A program made the position numbers and the translations under genes. DNA of 64,000 nt from assembly GCA_903813345.2 (NCBI GenBank), contig CAIIXF020000002.1:33436109-33500108 (forward strand), written 5' to 3'. Positions 36,801-46,204 of the stretch are shown piece after piece. Position 1 is the first letter of the stretch; every line of letters starts with the position of its first letter. The stretch comes from Owenia fusiformis (Eukaryota > Annelida > Polychaeta > Sabellida > Oweniidae). The notes below the pieces were generated by a model. The model was not told the DNA's origin, did no database searches, and saw only the letters and a program-made list of their open reading frames with translations.

Positions 36801-37644
36801 TACCACTCTGCGAAGCTATCACCTAGGTGGAAAGTTCATTCAAGACTCTCCCCTAACTGAAAATGCTGCAAAACCAACTATACACCATTTATTGAGAATT
36901 TTTCTCCTCGCCCCTAGATTATTGTCAATAACGTAAATGCGAGTAGGTAGTTACCAGTTTCACCACCAGGTGGCTCGCTCGGGTCAGATAACATGGCAGA
37001 TATAGTAGAAAGTTCCCTTTAACTTAAATTACATCTGTTTTAATGGTTCAATTTTCATATAACCCTTATGTATCAAATACTTATGCAAATTAATATTTGT
37101 CCAGAAAAAGGAAATGTTATCTGTCCAATACAAGAAAAGATATTTCACTTTTTGTGTTTTTGTAATATGGGGTCTATCGTCTATGGGGAATCATACCTAA
37201 CTAGAATTCACATTTTCAAAATAATTAAATTTTCAAAGTTAATAAACAATTTTCGAAACCATATTTCTAGATGTACTTTTACATGTAGATTTCAAATATG
37301 ACATCACTTTGACTGAATTTTGAATGTTTAATGATGTAAATCGTTTATTGTATTGAAATGTAAAAATAATATATGTCCAAATATTGTGTTATATTATTCA
37401 ATGTGGGATTCCATATACTAGTTGGCTATTTGCCAGTACACATACAGACCACATGGGAATATGCAGGATACATGCAGTTGTTAGTTGAATATTATTTTAA
37501 AGAAAGCATAAAAATGAATATTAACTCAATATACTTTTAATTATGTTTCAGACAAATACAGACAACTCTCAATGGTACAAACAGCTTAAACAAAGAAGTC
37601 ATTTAGAGCGTAGTAAATATTCAACAGCTTATGAGACAAGGTGA
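12842..37644 (+). CDS. PIBF1: PIBF1 / CEP90 orthologue, 14 coding exons
   Basis: Progesterone-induced-blocking factor 1, a coiled-coil protein of centriolar satellites and distal centrioles needed for ciliogenesis. Coding exons: 12842-13408, 13694-13813, 14177-14310, 15073-15181, 15769-15950, 16372-16497, 16752-16850, 17233-17398, 23687-23837, 24210-24403, 24737-24867, 25553-25637, 26040-26174, 37552-37644. All have GT-AG borders and matching phases, and sum to 2,292 nt (763 aa plus stop), close to the ~757 aa I recall for human PIBF1. Recognisable blocks are [12 protein letters not shown] near the N-terminus, [10 protein letters not shown]-like sequence, then [15 protein letters not shown] and [18 protein letters not shown] (about 558-595), and a C-terminal [12 protein letters not shown]. 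It is almost all heptad-rich coiled coil. The start ATG has a good context (GGCCATGG). Intron 8 (6.3 kb) contains an antisense gene, and intron 13 (11.4 kb) is repeat-filled. A poly(A) signal lies at 37715. Confidence 0.96.
16080..16250 (+). repeat. fragment of the GCACTTT...AAGTGC repeat family in PIBF1 intron 5
   Basis: GCACTTTCATAAAGTGCTATATTGTCGTC followed by a GGGCGGGC-like stretch and TTGTCATCAAAGTTCCAG matches the start of the 29361-31407 element. It is a truncated copy. Confidence 0.6.
17430..18065. repeat. foldback and short tandem repeats at the start of PIBF1 intron 8
   Basis: The arm around 17540-17610 (AGGTTATTTAATGG, GGAATATGGATTTTATTCC) is inverted at about 17685-17735. Inside it, AATATGATATT recurs and is palindromic. 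It is followed at 17905-18000 by repeats of GATACGGGATCTGATACGGG. It looks like a MITE with internal expansion. No gene. Confidence 0.6.
18100..19562. other. PIBF1 intron 8, no gene seen
   Basis: AT-rich intronic sequence. A block at 18590-18725 ending TTTCTGTTAATGACCCCC is related to the foldback element at 23144-23606. Nothing else recognised. Confidence 0.4.
19563..22632 (-). CDS. secreted PAN/apple-like + WSC-domain protein, antisense inside PIBF1 intron 8
   Basis: Three minus-strand exons: 22632-22350, 20627-20499 and 19717-19563, with GT-AG borders, phases 1 and 1, and 189 codons including TGA (188 aa). Residues 1-18 ([18 protein letters not shown]) are a signal peptide. Residues ~30-93 form a PAN/apple-like module with cysteines in [22 protein letters not shown] and YNLYC. 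Residues ~101-187 form a complete WSC domain: [31 protein letters not shown] and ACGG. The eight cysteines are in the usual WSC order. WSC and PAN modules bind carbohydrate or protein ligands outside the cell, and no membrane anchor follows. It is probably a small secreted lectin-like or matrix protein; its ligand is unknown. It lies wholly inside an intron of PIBF1 on the opposite strand, so it must have its own promoter. No poly(A) signal was seen. Confidence 0.85.
19850..20035 (+). repeat. dispersed repeat (AAGTGGGTGCA family), copy 1
   Basis: About 185 bp with repeated AAGTGGGTGCAAA/AGGTGGGTGCAA motifs, ending GCCCACTTGCTTTAATGCTAGGGAGATCACTG-like sequence. An inverted relative lies at 63345-63520. 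It lies just beyond the last exon of the antisense gene, in that gene's intron 2. Confidence 0.7.
21079..21282. mobile_element. MITE of the CAGGCCCGTAGCCAGG family, copy 2
   Basis: The left end CAGGCCCGTAGCCAGG and right end CCTGGCTACTGTCCTG are inverted repeats. They are flanked by TTTCA on both sides (5 bp visible). The internal ATGCAGTTTTTCACCATT block is shared with the other copies. It is intronic to both PIBF1 and the antisense gene. Confidence 0.8.
22072..22304. mobile_element. foldback MITE in the antisense gene's intron 1
   Basis: ACAGGGCTCTTACCAGG at 22072 is inverted as CCTGGCGAGAGCCCTG ending near 22302. A second pair, TAGGGTGTGGTGCT / AGAGTGTGGTGCTGC, lies inside. No ORF of its own. 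Confidence 0.6.
23144..23606. mobile_element. foldback element ending 80 bp before PIBF1 exon 9
   Basis: GGGGGTCATTATCAGAACTT at 23144 is inverted at the right end (GTTCTGTTCATGACCCCC, to 23606), with ~40-bp imperfect arms and many TCGTAACTTT repeats between. Non-coding. It pushes close to the exon 9 splice acceptor at 23685-23686. Confidence 0.7.
24135..24252 (+). other. tandem duplication of the PIBF1 exon 10 acceptor and 5' end
   Basis: The true exon 10 starts at 24210 after TTTCATTATAG. The ~60 bp upstream (acceptor-like TTGTATTGTAG, then ~40 bp at 24148-24187) is a diverged copy of the same sequence at a 62-bp offset. Read in frame from the copied acceptor, the duplicate meets TGA after five codons, so it would not give a normal protein. 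Confidence 0.8.
24857..25165 (+). repeat. amplified exon 11 splice-donor region
   Basis: Exon 11 ends ...GATGTCAG|GTAAAC at 24867. GTCAGGTA then recurs to give eight copies including the real donor, within a larger ~161-bp duplication (24858- and 25019-). Some copies are preceded by CCTTATAG, giving an acceptor-like site, an 11-nt GAAGATGTCAG, and a donor. Confidence 0.85.
25380..25535 (+). repeat. dispersed repeat (CACCA...GGTGACATATTRTT family)
   Basis: Starts CACCACAATTGGTGACATATTATTGTTAAGG-like and ends TGGTGACATTTTGCATGCTAATGCC. Related stretches lie at 23945-24140, 24585-24690 and 34430-34700. Repeat without ORF, in PIBF1 introns. Confidence 0.6.
26525..27217. mobile_element. TIR element with TCCG microsatellite and YY1-like motifs, copy 1
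   Basis: Ends ATCCCATCAGACGAAG and ...GTTCGATGGGAT form a short (~12-bp) inverted repeat. Inside are (TCTG/TCCG)n, AATAACTCAAATACCGGTGG and repeated ~140-bp units, each with TAGTGGAGCGATTTTGTTCATATTTGG-like sequence and AAAATGGCNGCCATTTT. No ORF. Related copies lie at 28661, 34763, 38400 and 47725. Confidence 0.7.
27352..27534 (+). repeat. copy of the end of PIBF1 intron 13
   Basis: Matches 37373-37533, immediately 5' of the last exon, in direct orientation over ~170 bp (shared CACATACAGACCACATGGGA and AATATGCAGGATACAT). The exon itself is not duplicated. Confidence 0.85.
27541..27790. repeat. inverted repeat partner of 36685-36905
   Basis: About 230 bp containing CACCTAGGTGATAGCTTCGC and TACCACTCTGCG-complementary sequence, found in inverted orientation at 36685-36905. 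No ORF. Confidence 0.8.
28661..29355. mobile_element. TIR element with TCCG microsatellite and YY1-like motifs, copy 2
   Basis: Begins ATCCCATCAAACGAA, then a (TCCG)n tract at 28700-28770 and the AATAACTCAAATACCGCTGG leader. Repeated units follow with CAAAATGGCCGCCATTTTTA at 29170-29189. The right end is replaced by the next element at 29361. Confidence 0.7.
29361..31407. mobile_element. TIR-bounded element containing a 605-bp tandem array
   Basis: ATCGCACTTTGAAAAAGTGC at 29361-29380 is inverted as TTCAAAGTGCGAT at 31395-31407. Between them are three near-identical 605-bp units plus a partial one; the marker GCATGCTGGG is at 29551, 30156 and 30761. Each unit has two diverged ~130-bp halves starting CTTGTCATCAAAATTCCAGG. 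Also repeated are GGTCAAGGTCATTAAACTAG and GTGGCNGCCATTTTGAATTT. No ORF. It lies in PIBF1 intron 13. Confidence 0.85.
31408..34762. other. PIBF1 intron 13, middle part
   Basis: No exon or gene seen. It contains a degenerate MITE at 32349-32495 and a CACCATC...TGGTGACATATTGTTATGG repeat near 34425-34700. The rest is AT-rich sequence without recognisable features. Confidence 0.4.
32349..32495. mobile_element. MITE of the CAGGCCCGTAGCCAGG family, copy 3 (degenerate)
   Basis: The right end CTGGCTACGGGCCTG and the internal GGTGAAAAACTGCATGATTTTG block are clear. The left end is eroded. Confidence 0.65.
34763..35300. mobile_element. TIR element with YY1-like motifs, copy 3 (fragment)
   Basis: Starts at the AACGCCTCCGTCCGTCCGTCC part, with AATAACTCAAATACCGTTGG and two ~140-bp units containing GGCGGCCATTTTGAAAAATGGCGGCCATTTT-type sequence at about 35170-35205. 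Both ends are lost. Confidence 0.65.
35640..36684. other. PIBF1 intron 13, repeat fragments
   Basis: A TTTTGGCTCACACAGTGAGCC palindrome followed by (GTCCGTTG)-like repeats at 35641-35720 resembles the start of another dispersed element. Two direct copies of AGAGGGATGGATCTAGAAAC occur near 36291 and 36408. No gene. Confidence 0.45.
36685..36905. repeat. inverted repeat partner of 27541-27790
   Basis: See the copy at 27541-27790. Together with the direct copies at 27352 and 37373 it brackets most of intron 13. Confidence 0.8.
37061..37345 (+). repeat. dispersed repeat shared with 11757-12005
   Basis: The second copy of the repeat found upstream of PIBF1, 200 bp before the last exon. Confidence 0.7.
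37373..37533 (+). repeat. end of PIBF1 intron 13, duplicated at 27352-27534
   Basis: This segment immediately precedes the acceptor TTATGTTTCAG (ending 37551) of the last PIBF1 exon and probably holds its branch point. Confidence 0.8.
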
Positions 37645-37714
37645 CAGAAGAATGCAGCCCCTAGTCAGACAATGACACTAAAATTGAAAAAGTTATCATG
37701 TAATTTAATCACAA

Positions 37715-37720
37715 AATAAA
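37715..37720 (+). terminator. PIBF1 polyadenylation signal
   Basis: AATAAA 71 bp after the PIBF1 stop codon. It gives a short 3' UTR. Confidence 0.75.
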
Positions 37721-37739
37721 CATTTTACATACATAAGTC

Positions 37740-39907
37740 ATGCCTGTATCTGTGGATTTTGGAATATATTTCATTTGCTAAGTACATTGATGTGATTGGC
37801 AACTGTCCATGGAATTGATGAGTTTTATAAACAGGGAGAATTAGTAGTTCTGGCAAGGCTAGTTATCTCTACGTATTGCCAAAAACTGAAGATGAAAACA
37901 TGACCAGTTCATATTTAAAGGATCCCATGTGACATATGGTGGTATACAGATTATAAAGACCCACTTGAAATCTCTGAAATACCCCCTGAAGAAAGAATGA
38001 GTTGTTAGGACTATGAACTGCCAAACATGACATACCTTTTTTATATTTATCAAAATCCAGTTATCCATCGATAATTCGATATGGACATAATATGGAGTTT
38101 AAGCTTGCATATAAAATCGAAACGCCAACCTATATGTATGACCAATCGCCCTATACAAATGCATCGCTTAAATATTTTCCGTTCACGTTTAGGTTGTGAA
38201 AAACATGGCAAGTTAAAACTCCCTTATATGATCGAAGACACTTTTTAGACTATTAGTATACGTTTTCCAGGGCTGTCCAACCTGGTGACACAATATATGA
38301 ACAACTGGCCGAAAAAATAAGATTTTTTTCATTTTCAAGAACGAGGAGGCTGAGTTGCGTTCCAAGATTTGACCAACATGATAGTTCATATACTTATCAC
38401 ATCGAACTTCGTTTGTAGGAATATAGAGAACCCGTTCTTCCATTCTTCCGTTCGTTTCTTTGTCAGGGCGTTAACTCAAATACCATTGACAGTTTTGGTT
38501 TAAATTTTATGATTTATGTCTTATGGGTAAATGACATGTTCCCGAGAAGGAATTTCCGATATGGCCACTCAATTCAAAATGGCCGCCATTTTTTCGTAAA
38601 AAATGTAGTCTTTGATAACTCAAATACCAGTTGACGGATTTGGTTAAAATTGTATATGTTGATGCTTAGAGAACGTGCTGATCTATATGTGGCAAAAGAA
38701 ACTGAACTTGACAGTGTTGAACCCGTGCAAGACTGTCACAGTTGTTCGCAACCATTGCTCCGGACATAGAACGTACATAGACAAACATGTTAACAAAATA
38801 CACGGACGGTTGGTCGGACGAGTTAAAGGATCTCATAAAGTGACCACAAAATAAATCAAGTTAAATATCAAACTTGGCAAAGAACCGCGCAAATTGATAA
38901 CTTACAATGTATCGCACATAATATACAAATGAACGCTGATAGTCTGAGCTAGCATTTGCAAATTCAGCTGTCGTATTGACGGATGGCGATTTGATTGCAA
39001 TTTTGTGGCCTATTCATTTATATATGAATACTTTAATGTGTTGGTTGACAGCTGAATTCGCGAATGCAAGCTCACACGACTTGTCATCGAAAGATTTGTC
39101 ATATTTTCTAAAACAAAGCCTGAAATAACATATGCAGATCTAATAACTACGAATTATTTCAATTTTCATTCTTAGCACAACAATGATGTGTACTGTAGAT
39201 CATGTAGATACAGTAATCGACCTCATAGGCGTATGGTCATATTCAAAGTTGGTGTGCCCCCACTTTTGGATCTCGCTGAATGAAATGAATTCCATCTCGT
39301 GGAATGGAATGATTTAAAACGACAGCATTTTCTTTATACTATTTATAAAATAAAAAAATTACCGCCGTCCGTTAGTTCGTCATTCTGGTACTCATAGCAT
39401 CTTTATGTTTCACTTGAAACATGCTCTGATATTATGAGGCATATTTTGTGATCTGAACACATCAGATGGGAAGAGTTATCACTGTCAATAAGTGTGATTG
39501 TTATCATTTAATCATTTACATTAATGTCAATATATTATGTACATTACATAATATGTATTGTATTTAACAGCAGATTCAGTATTACAACAGGCACAGTTGT
39601 ACAAGTTTTATGACCTCAATTAAATGAAATATGAGCTGGGATGAAAGATCTCAAAAATCCTCAATTTTGGGCTCTCCTGGATCGCCAAGTCAAGCTCATT
39701 TTATCATGGCATCTCAGGGCTGAGAAGATTTGAGATGTCATGTCATGATAACTAGAGTCAAAGAAGAAGTCTACTTCCAAGATGACAGCTGAATTTCAAT
39801 ATCTCTGATAAATCAAATACCAGAAGGTGGATTTTGTTCCAAATTTTATATGCTGATGCTTATAGGGACAAAGGATATCTCTATTCAAGAAGAAATACAT
39901 ACATAGG
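37740..39907. other. intergenic, repeat remnants only
   Basis: No gene seen. A fragment of the ATCCCAYCGAACGAAG family lies at about 38400-38660, with the GCGTTAACTCAAATACCATTG leader and CAAAATGGCCGCCATTTTTT at about 38573. Confidence 0.5.
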
Positions 39908-42900
39908 CCATCAGCTTCACCCCAAAATTTGGGTTATCGGTATCAAGTTAGGGGAATAATCGCCATAGTGATTTTTGGGAAGGTTAATACCTCTAGAGTA
40001 AAAAAATATGTGATAGCATTGCAACAGTTGTAGCTAAATGGGTGTTATCACCCATTTTTCAAAATGGCCGCCGGTGCATGACTTACAATATATAAGTAGG
40101 TATATCTAAGCATACTGAGATACAAATACTGTGATTTTAGGATCTTAGTTTGGGTTTTAGGGGTCAAGGATTTCATTTATGTCTAAATCCGAGTCATGAA
40201 ATAATTAATTTTCATAGAAATCCAAGATGGCTGCCAAAATGGGTGCCAAAACAAATTTGTAATTACTGATTTAAACTCAAAAAAACATTTAAGAGCAGTG
40301 AATTTGTAGCCCATGTCTACATTTTAAGGGTCAATGATTTCATTTATGTCTAAAACTTTCAGTTGTCAAATAATTACTTTTCATAGAAATCCAAAATGGC
40401 CACCAAAATGAGTGCCAAAACGAATATGTAACTTCTGATTTAAGTTAAAAAAAACCTTAAGAACAGTGACTTTGGAGCCCATCTCTACATTTTAAGGGTA
40501 AAAGATTTCATTAATGTCTAAAGCTTTGAGTTCAAATAATTACTTTTCATAGAAATCCAAAATGGCCGCCAAAATGAGTGCCATAACGAATATGTAACTT
40601 CTGATTTAAGTTAAAAAAAACCACTTAAGAACAGTGACTTTGGAGCCCATGTCTACATTTTAAGGGTAAAAAAATTGATTTATGTCTAAAGCTTTGAGTT
40701 GTCAAATAATTACTTTTCATAGAAATCCAAAATGGCCACCAAAATGAGTGCCAAAATGAATATGTAACTTCTGATCTAAGCTAAAAAAACAACACTTAAG
40801 AACAGTGATTTTGGAGCCCATGTGTGATTTAAGCTAAAAAACACACTTAAGAACAGTGATTTGGAGCAAATTTGTACAATTTAGTGGTCAATGATTTCAT
40901 TTATCTCTAAATCGATGTCATCAAATAATAACTTTTTAAAGAAATCCAAGATGGCCACCAAAATTGGTGCTGAAATGAATATGTAAATATTGATTTAATC
41001 TCAAAGAACAGTTGAGAACAGTGATTTTGGAGACCATGTCTAAGTTTTAGGGGTCAAGGATTTCATTTATCTCTAAATCCAAGTCATCAAACAATTACTT
41101 TATATAAAAATCAAAGATGGCCACCAAAATGGGTGCCAAAATAAATATGTAACTATTGATTTAAGCTCAAAGAACAATTAAGAACAGTGATTTTGTAGAC
41201 CATGCATATTATGTAAGGGTCCTGGATTTCATTTATGTCTAAGTCTACGTTATCAAATAATTACTTTCAATAGAAATCCAAGATGGCCACCAAAATGGGT
41301 GCCAAAACAAATATGTAACTATTGATTCAAGCTCAGAACAGTTCAGATCAGTGAATTTAGACACTATGACAAGGTTTAATGGGGTAAGAATTTCAATTAG
41401 GTGTATAACTAAGTCATAAAATAATTCCTTCATTTGGACATCGAGAAGGCCGCCAAGATGCAGATAGAAGTGAATATGTAACTTTTGATCTAAACATAGA
41501 GCAGTTAGGACATTATTTTTGGATATCATTTCTAATTTGTGAAGTCAATGATTTTAATTTTGTCAAACAAAATCATTGAATAATTTATTTATATGGATGT
41601 CCAAGATGGCTGCCAAAATAAAAAATTAATGTAGCCAGAACTATTGATTTAAGCACACGGATCACTAAGAACCATATTTTGATACAATGGTATTCTCATC
41701 TCCTTTTGATTGCACAGTCTCTTAGTTTTTGGTCTGCTCTCATTTGTACTTCCTTTTTAAGTTTTTCACATATGTGAGACTTCTTCTGATGCCTATAGCC
41801 TTGCTGCATATATATGCATATTAGTCATACACTGTTGATTTTGATGATTTATTTCTAGATGATCTTTTTGTGCATAAGCACTGACTGATACTAGTCCCCT
41901 CGCTTATGCTTCCACACTTCCATGATAGATAATTCTTGGAAGTAAGTCTTTCAGCTCTTTAGCAATATCAAGAATAGGATCATGGTTTTACACTTTGGCT
42001 GCTTCAATTAAAGTACTGTTCTTTGAGCTTGAATCAAAAGTTACATATTCATTTTGGCACCCATTGTGGTGGCCATCTTGGATTTCTATATAAAGTAATT
42101 ATTTGATGACGAAGATTTATAACATACATGGAATCCTTGACCCCTAAAACCTAGGCATGGTCTCAAAAATAACTGTTAACTGTTCCTTGAGCTTAAATCA
42201 AAAGTTACATATTTGTTTTGGCACCTATTTATGTTGCCATCATGGATTTCTACAAAAAGTGAGTATATGATGACTCAGATTTAGACATAAATGAAATCCT
42301 TGGCCCTTAAAACGTAGACATGGGCTCAAAATTCACTGTTCTTAAGTGTTTTGAGCTTAAATCAATACTTACATATTCATTTTGGCACCCATTTTGGTGG
42401 GCATCTTGGATTTCTATTAAAAATTAATTATTTGATGACTCAGATTAAGGCATAAATGAAATCCTTGACCCCTAATATGTAGACATGGGCTCCAAAGTCA
42501 CTGTTAAGTGTTTTTTTAGCTTAAATCAATAGTTATATATTCGTTTTGGCACCCATTTTGGCAGCTATATTGGATTTCTATGAAAAGCAATTATTTAATG
42601 ACTCAGATTTAGACATAAAAGAAATCCTGACCCCTAAAACCTAGACATTGTTTCCAAAATCACTGTTCTCTGAGCTTAAATCAAAAGTTACGTATTCATT
42701 TTGGCACCCATTTTTGCAGCCATCTTGGATTTCTATATAAAGTAATTACTGATGACTCAGAATTAGACAGAAATAAAATCCTTGGTCCTTAAACATAGAC
42801 ATGGGCTCCAAATTCACTGCTCTTAAGTGCTTTTGAGCTTAAATCAATACTTACATATTCATTTCGGCACCCATTTTGGTGGCCATCTTGGATTTCTATA

Positions 42901-43532
42901 AAAAAAGTAACTATTTGATGACTCAGATTTAGACATAATTGAAATCATTGACCCCTAAAATGTAGACATGGGCTCCAAATTCACTGCTCTTAAGTGCTTT
43001 TGAGCTTAAATCAATACTTACATATTCATTTCGGCACCCATTTTGGTGGCCATCTTGGATTTCTATAAAAAAAGTAACTATTTGATGACTCAGATTTAGA
43101 CATAATTGAAATCATTGACCCCTAAAATGTAGACATGGGCTCCAAAATCACTGTTCCTAAGTGTTTCTGAGCCTAAATCAATAGTTACACATTAGTTTTG
43201 GCACCCATTTTGGCGGCCATTTTGGATTTCTATAATAAAAAGTAATTGTTTGATGACTTAGATGTAGTCATAAATGAAATACTTTACTCCTAAAACCCAA
43301 ATATAGGTACTAAAATCACAGTTTTTGCATCTCAGTGTGCTTAAATATACCCACTCTTATATTGTAACATGTGCACCGGTGGCCATTTTGAAAAATGGGT
43401 GATAACACCCATTTAGCTACAACTGTTGCAATGCTATCACATATTTTCTTACTCTAGGGGTCTACACCGTCCCAAAAATCACTATGGTAATTATTCCCCT
43501 GATTTGATACCGACCAACCCCCCAGGCTGATG
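39908..43532. mobile_element. 3.6-kb foldback element with arms of ~167-bp tandem units
   Basis: CCATCAGC...TATCGGTATCAAGTTAGGGGAAT-like sequence at 39908 is inverted at 43470-43532, and the inversion continues along arms of roughly 1.6 kb. Each arm is an array of 165-200-bp units containing AGAAATCCAAGATGGCCGCC (left) or its complement (right), about nine or ten per arm. Two adjacent units in the right arm (42801- and 42968-) look identical at a 167-bp period. The ~390-bp centre (about 41640-42030) is unique. No long ORF. Confidence 0.8.
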
Positions 43533-43950
43533 GACTAACAAACATATGCCAGAAAATTAAAACGCAATAACAATTCAATTTTCCCAGCACCTGTTGATGT
43601 TGATTTTGTCCAAAATCAAATTAATAACTTAAAGACTTCAGCTGCAGCTATTGAAGATATTAAACCAGGACTTTGTTTACAAGTTTTAGATGATCATATA
43701 GCTGATCCACTTGTTTATATTTATAACCGTTCAATGTCTTTTGGTATATTTTCAGAGGAACTTAAAATTGTTAAAGTTTTTCCCGTATTCAAAAACGGTA
43801 GCATGATGAGTTTACTAACCTTAGACCTACATGTATATCTATTTGTATCTCTTTAAGATGTTTGAAAAAATATGCACAATAAAGTATTGGCATTTTACAG
43901 AAATATGAATTGCTGTATTCACCAAAATGGTTCTAGAAAACATAGATCTA

Positions 43951-44052
43951 CAAGGGCCGATCCAGAAGTCCTGATAAAAATGCTCTCACTTAAAAGTTTA
44001 TCATTCATTTAAAGATACAGGATTTTTATCAGAACTTCTGGATCGGCCTTTG
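43951..44052. mobile_element. 102-bp mariner-type MITE
   Basis: CAAGGGCCGATCCAGAAGT and its inverted copy ...GGATCGGCCTTTG, flanked by TA on both sides. It sits inside the old LINE RT sequence. The ends resemble those of the MITE at 53121-53689. Confidence 0.8.
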
Positions 44053-44509
44053 TACAATGGCACTTTTAGAATTCATTGAAGACTATCTTATATATATATA
44101 TATATATACAGGGTGGGCCAAAAAAAACAATACCCAACTTCAAATCAGGATAAAAATAGTTACATTCAATATGGTAAATTGACCTACATATCATTTTAAA
44201 GGTTATACAATTTCAAATAATTTGATATATAACACTATGTCATGAAATCAATAGTAAAGTTTTATTATACTTATTTGGGAGGCCGGGTTGCTATTTGGAG
44301 TCTCTAGATTTTAGGGAGAAAATAGTAAATCTGCGGGATTTTGTTAATTTTTTTTTATAGAAAATTATTCTTTTGTTAGGTGAATACATGCTTGGATATT
44401 GATATTTGCATCATTGTGTGACTAAATTTATTGTTTATGAATTTCAGTGTTGTTAAATAACATTTTACACTTTATTTATTTAAACAATTTTAACAATTGC
44501 TCGATGTAC

Positions 44510-44870
44510 CCCTCCCCTCTGCATCACCAATAAGCTTCAAGTGGTAGCGCAATCTATCAATAGCCTTATTGAGAGATTTCTGTTGCAATTCCTTTCAGCA
44601 CTTTAGGATTTTGTTTCAGCTCATCAATGCTGTTTATTGGATACTTTTGATTGTACCATTTCTTCGAGATGGCTCCATGTATGGTAATCAAACACATAAG
44701 CATCGAGGCTGTTGGGTGGCCAAGCATCGAGATCAATCAAATTGACACCTTGTTTGCAAAGAAATGCCAATGTCTCCTTTGATCTATGGTACGAGGCAAT
44801 GTCTTGTTGGAAAATAAAATCCTCGTCACATATACGTTTAATGTCTTTTAACAGACCCCCTTTGAGTGCT
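44510..44870 (-). pseudogene. mariner/Tc1-like transposase fragment
   Basis: Reads FQQDIASYHRSKETLAFL, then WPPNSLDAY and WSHLEEMVQ, matching the second half of the DDE catalytic domain (FQQDNAPCHRS... WPPNSPDLNPI... W). Broken by stop codons and lacking the DNA-binding half. Confidence 0.75.
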
Positions 44871-45270
44871 TATTGATAATAAACAACACTAAAATTCATA
44901 AACAATAAGTTAAGTCACACAATATGCAAATATTGAAAGAAAATCAGTTTGTAATTTCCTCGGAACACTTATTGATGAACATTTATCATGGAAAGCCCAC
45001 ATTAACTATGTTGAAACGAAGATTTCAAAGACTTTGGGAATTATTCACAGAGTCAAACACCTTTTAGACAAAAAGAGTTTAAAACATATTTATTATTCCT
45101 TAATTTATTCATATTTAAACTATAACCTTATTGTGTGGGGGAACGTTCCCCCATCTTCTCTAAATAAAATTCACCGTTTGCAAAAACAATTTATAAGAAT
45201 ATACGATACAAATTGTAAATTAAGAGATCACACAGCACCATTCTTCAAAAATGCTAACATTCTTAATATA

Positions 45271-46204
45271 CACTGTTGCTCATAAATATGGAATATTAGA
45301 TTTGTCAGATAAGAATTTAAGTTTTGGATAAAAACAACTTTTATTTGGAGTCGTTTAAGCAAATAATTTTCTAGGCAAATCATAAACACATATTTAATCT
45401 ACCAATCAACATTTTTAGGGAAAAAATATTTACATTTAAGTTTAGAAATTTGCTGGCGTTTAAAATGGGGTAGTCTAAAAAAATTTGCATTTTCAAAACA
45501 CCCCGATCCAAATTTAAATGTATGTGGATCAAACAAACTAAACACCAGGTCATGAAGATGAATTACTCCTCTAGCCCATAACAGCACTAATATGCGGTAT
45601 TTCTTCCTATTGCTGCAATCAGAGCATCCATCTCGCGGGGCCTGCTGTCAATGATATGTCTGACCTGTCTACGCGAAATAAGGTCCCACACCTCAGTCAG
45701 AGGAGTATATAACTCTGCTAAATTTTGAGATAGGGGATTCATGTGACAAATTGCGCTGTCAGTTTCATCCCACATGTGCTCTGCGAGAGCCTGATCAGGT
45801 GACTTTGGTGCCTATGGTAGCTGCACCACATTGCCTGCCCTGGGGAAATCCTGCATAATGAAGCTATCATACGCATCAGCTTCATCATGCTGCAGTTTAA
45901 AGTTATGCCCAAACACTCTATTTGCATGTGGTACTAGATGTAGATCCAAAAGGTCACTGTACCTCTCACCGCTGACATTACAGTTGAGACTCACCAAGGG
46001 GGTGCGACTCTCCTTGGTGAACACCACCTCAAATATGAACAGAACCACCTCTACGAGCTACTTTTAATAACAATCAGTTTTATGTGAAAATATGAGAAGA
46101 AAATCGGGAGGCAATAAACATCTTTTAACTAATTTTTACCATTTGTAAGAATTATACCAAAGAATTAATAATTGTAAAATATTCCATATTTATGAGCAAC
46201 AGTG
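45271..46204 (-). mobile_element. Tc1-like transposon inside the inner LINE
   Basis: 934 bp with 27-bp inverted ends beginning CACTGTTGCTCATAAATATG, flanked by TA at 45269-45270 and 46205-46206. It contains a broken transposase on the minus strand. Its insertion splits the LINE reading frame cleanly between NANILN and FQIFKVSIL. Confidence 0.9.
45590..46050 (-). pseudogene. Tc1-type transposase, C-terminal fragment
   Basis: Blocks VSGERYSDLLDLHLVPHA, FGHNFKLQHDEADAY, APKSPDQALAEHMWDE and IGRNTAY follow the order of the Tc1 DDE domain (ERY...; LQQDNA; SPDLNPIEHVWDE). The catalytic Asp context has decayed (LQHDEADAY) and a stop precedes the SPD block. Non-functional. Confidence 0.75.

Noticed and set aside
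41640-42030. Unique centre of the 3.6-kb palindrome considered as a transposase gene
   Set aside because: No frame longer than a few dozen codons and no motif seen on either strand.
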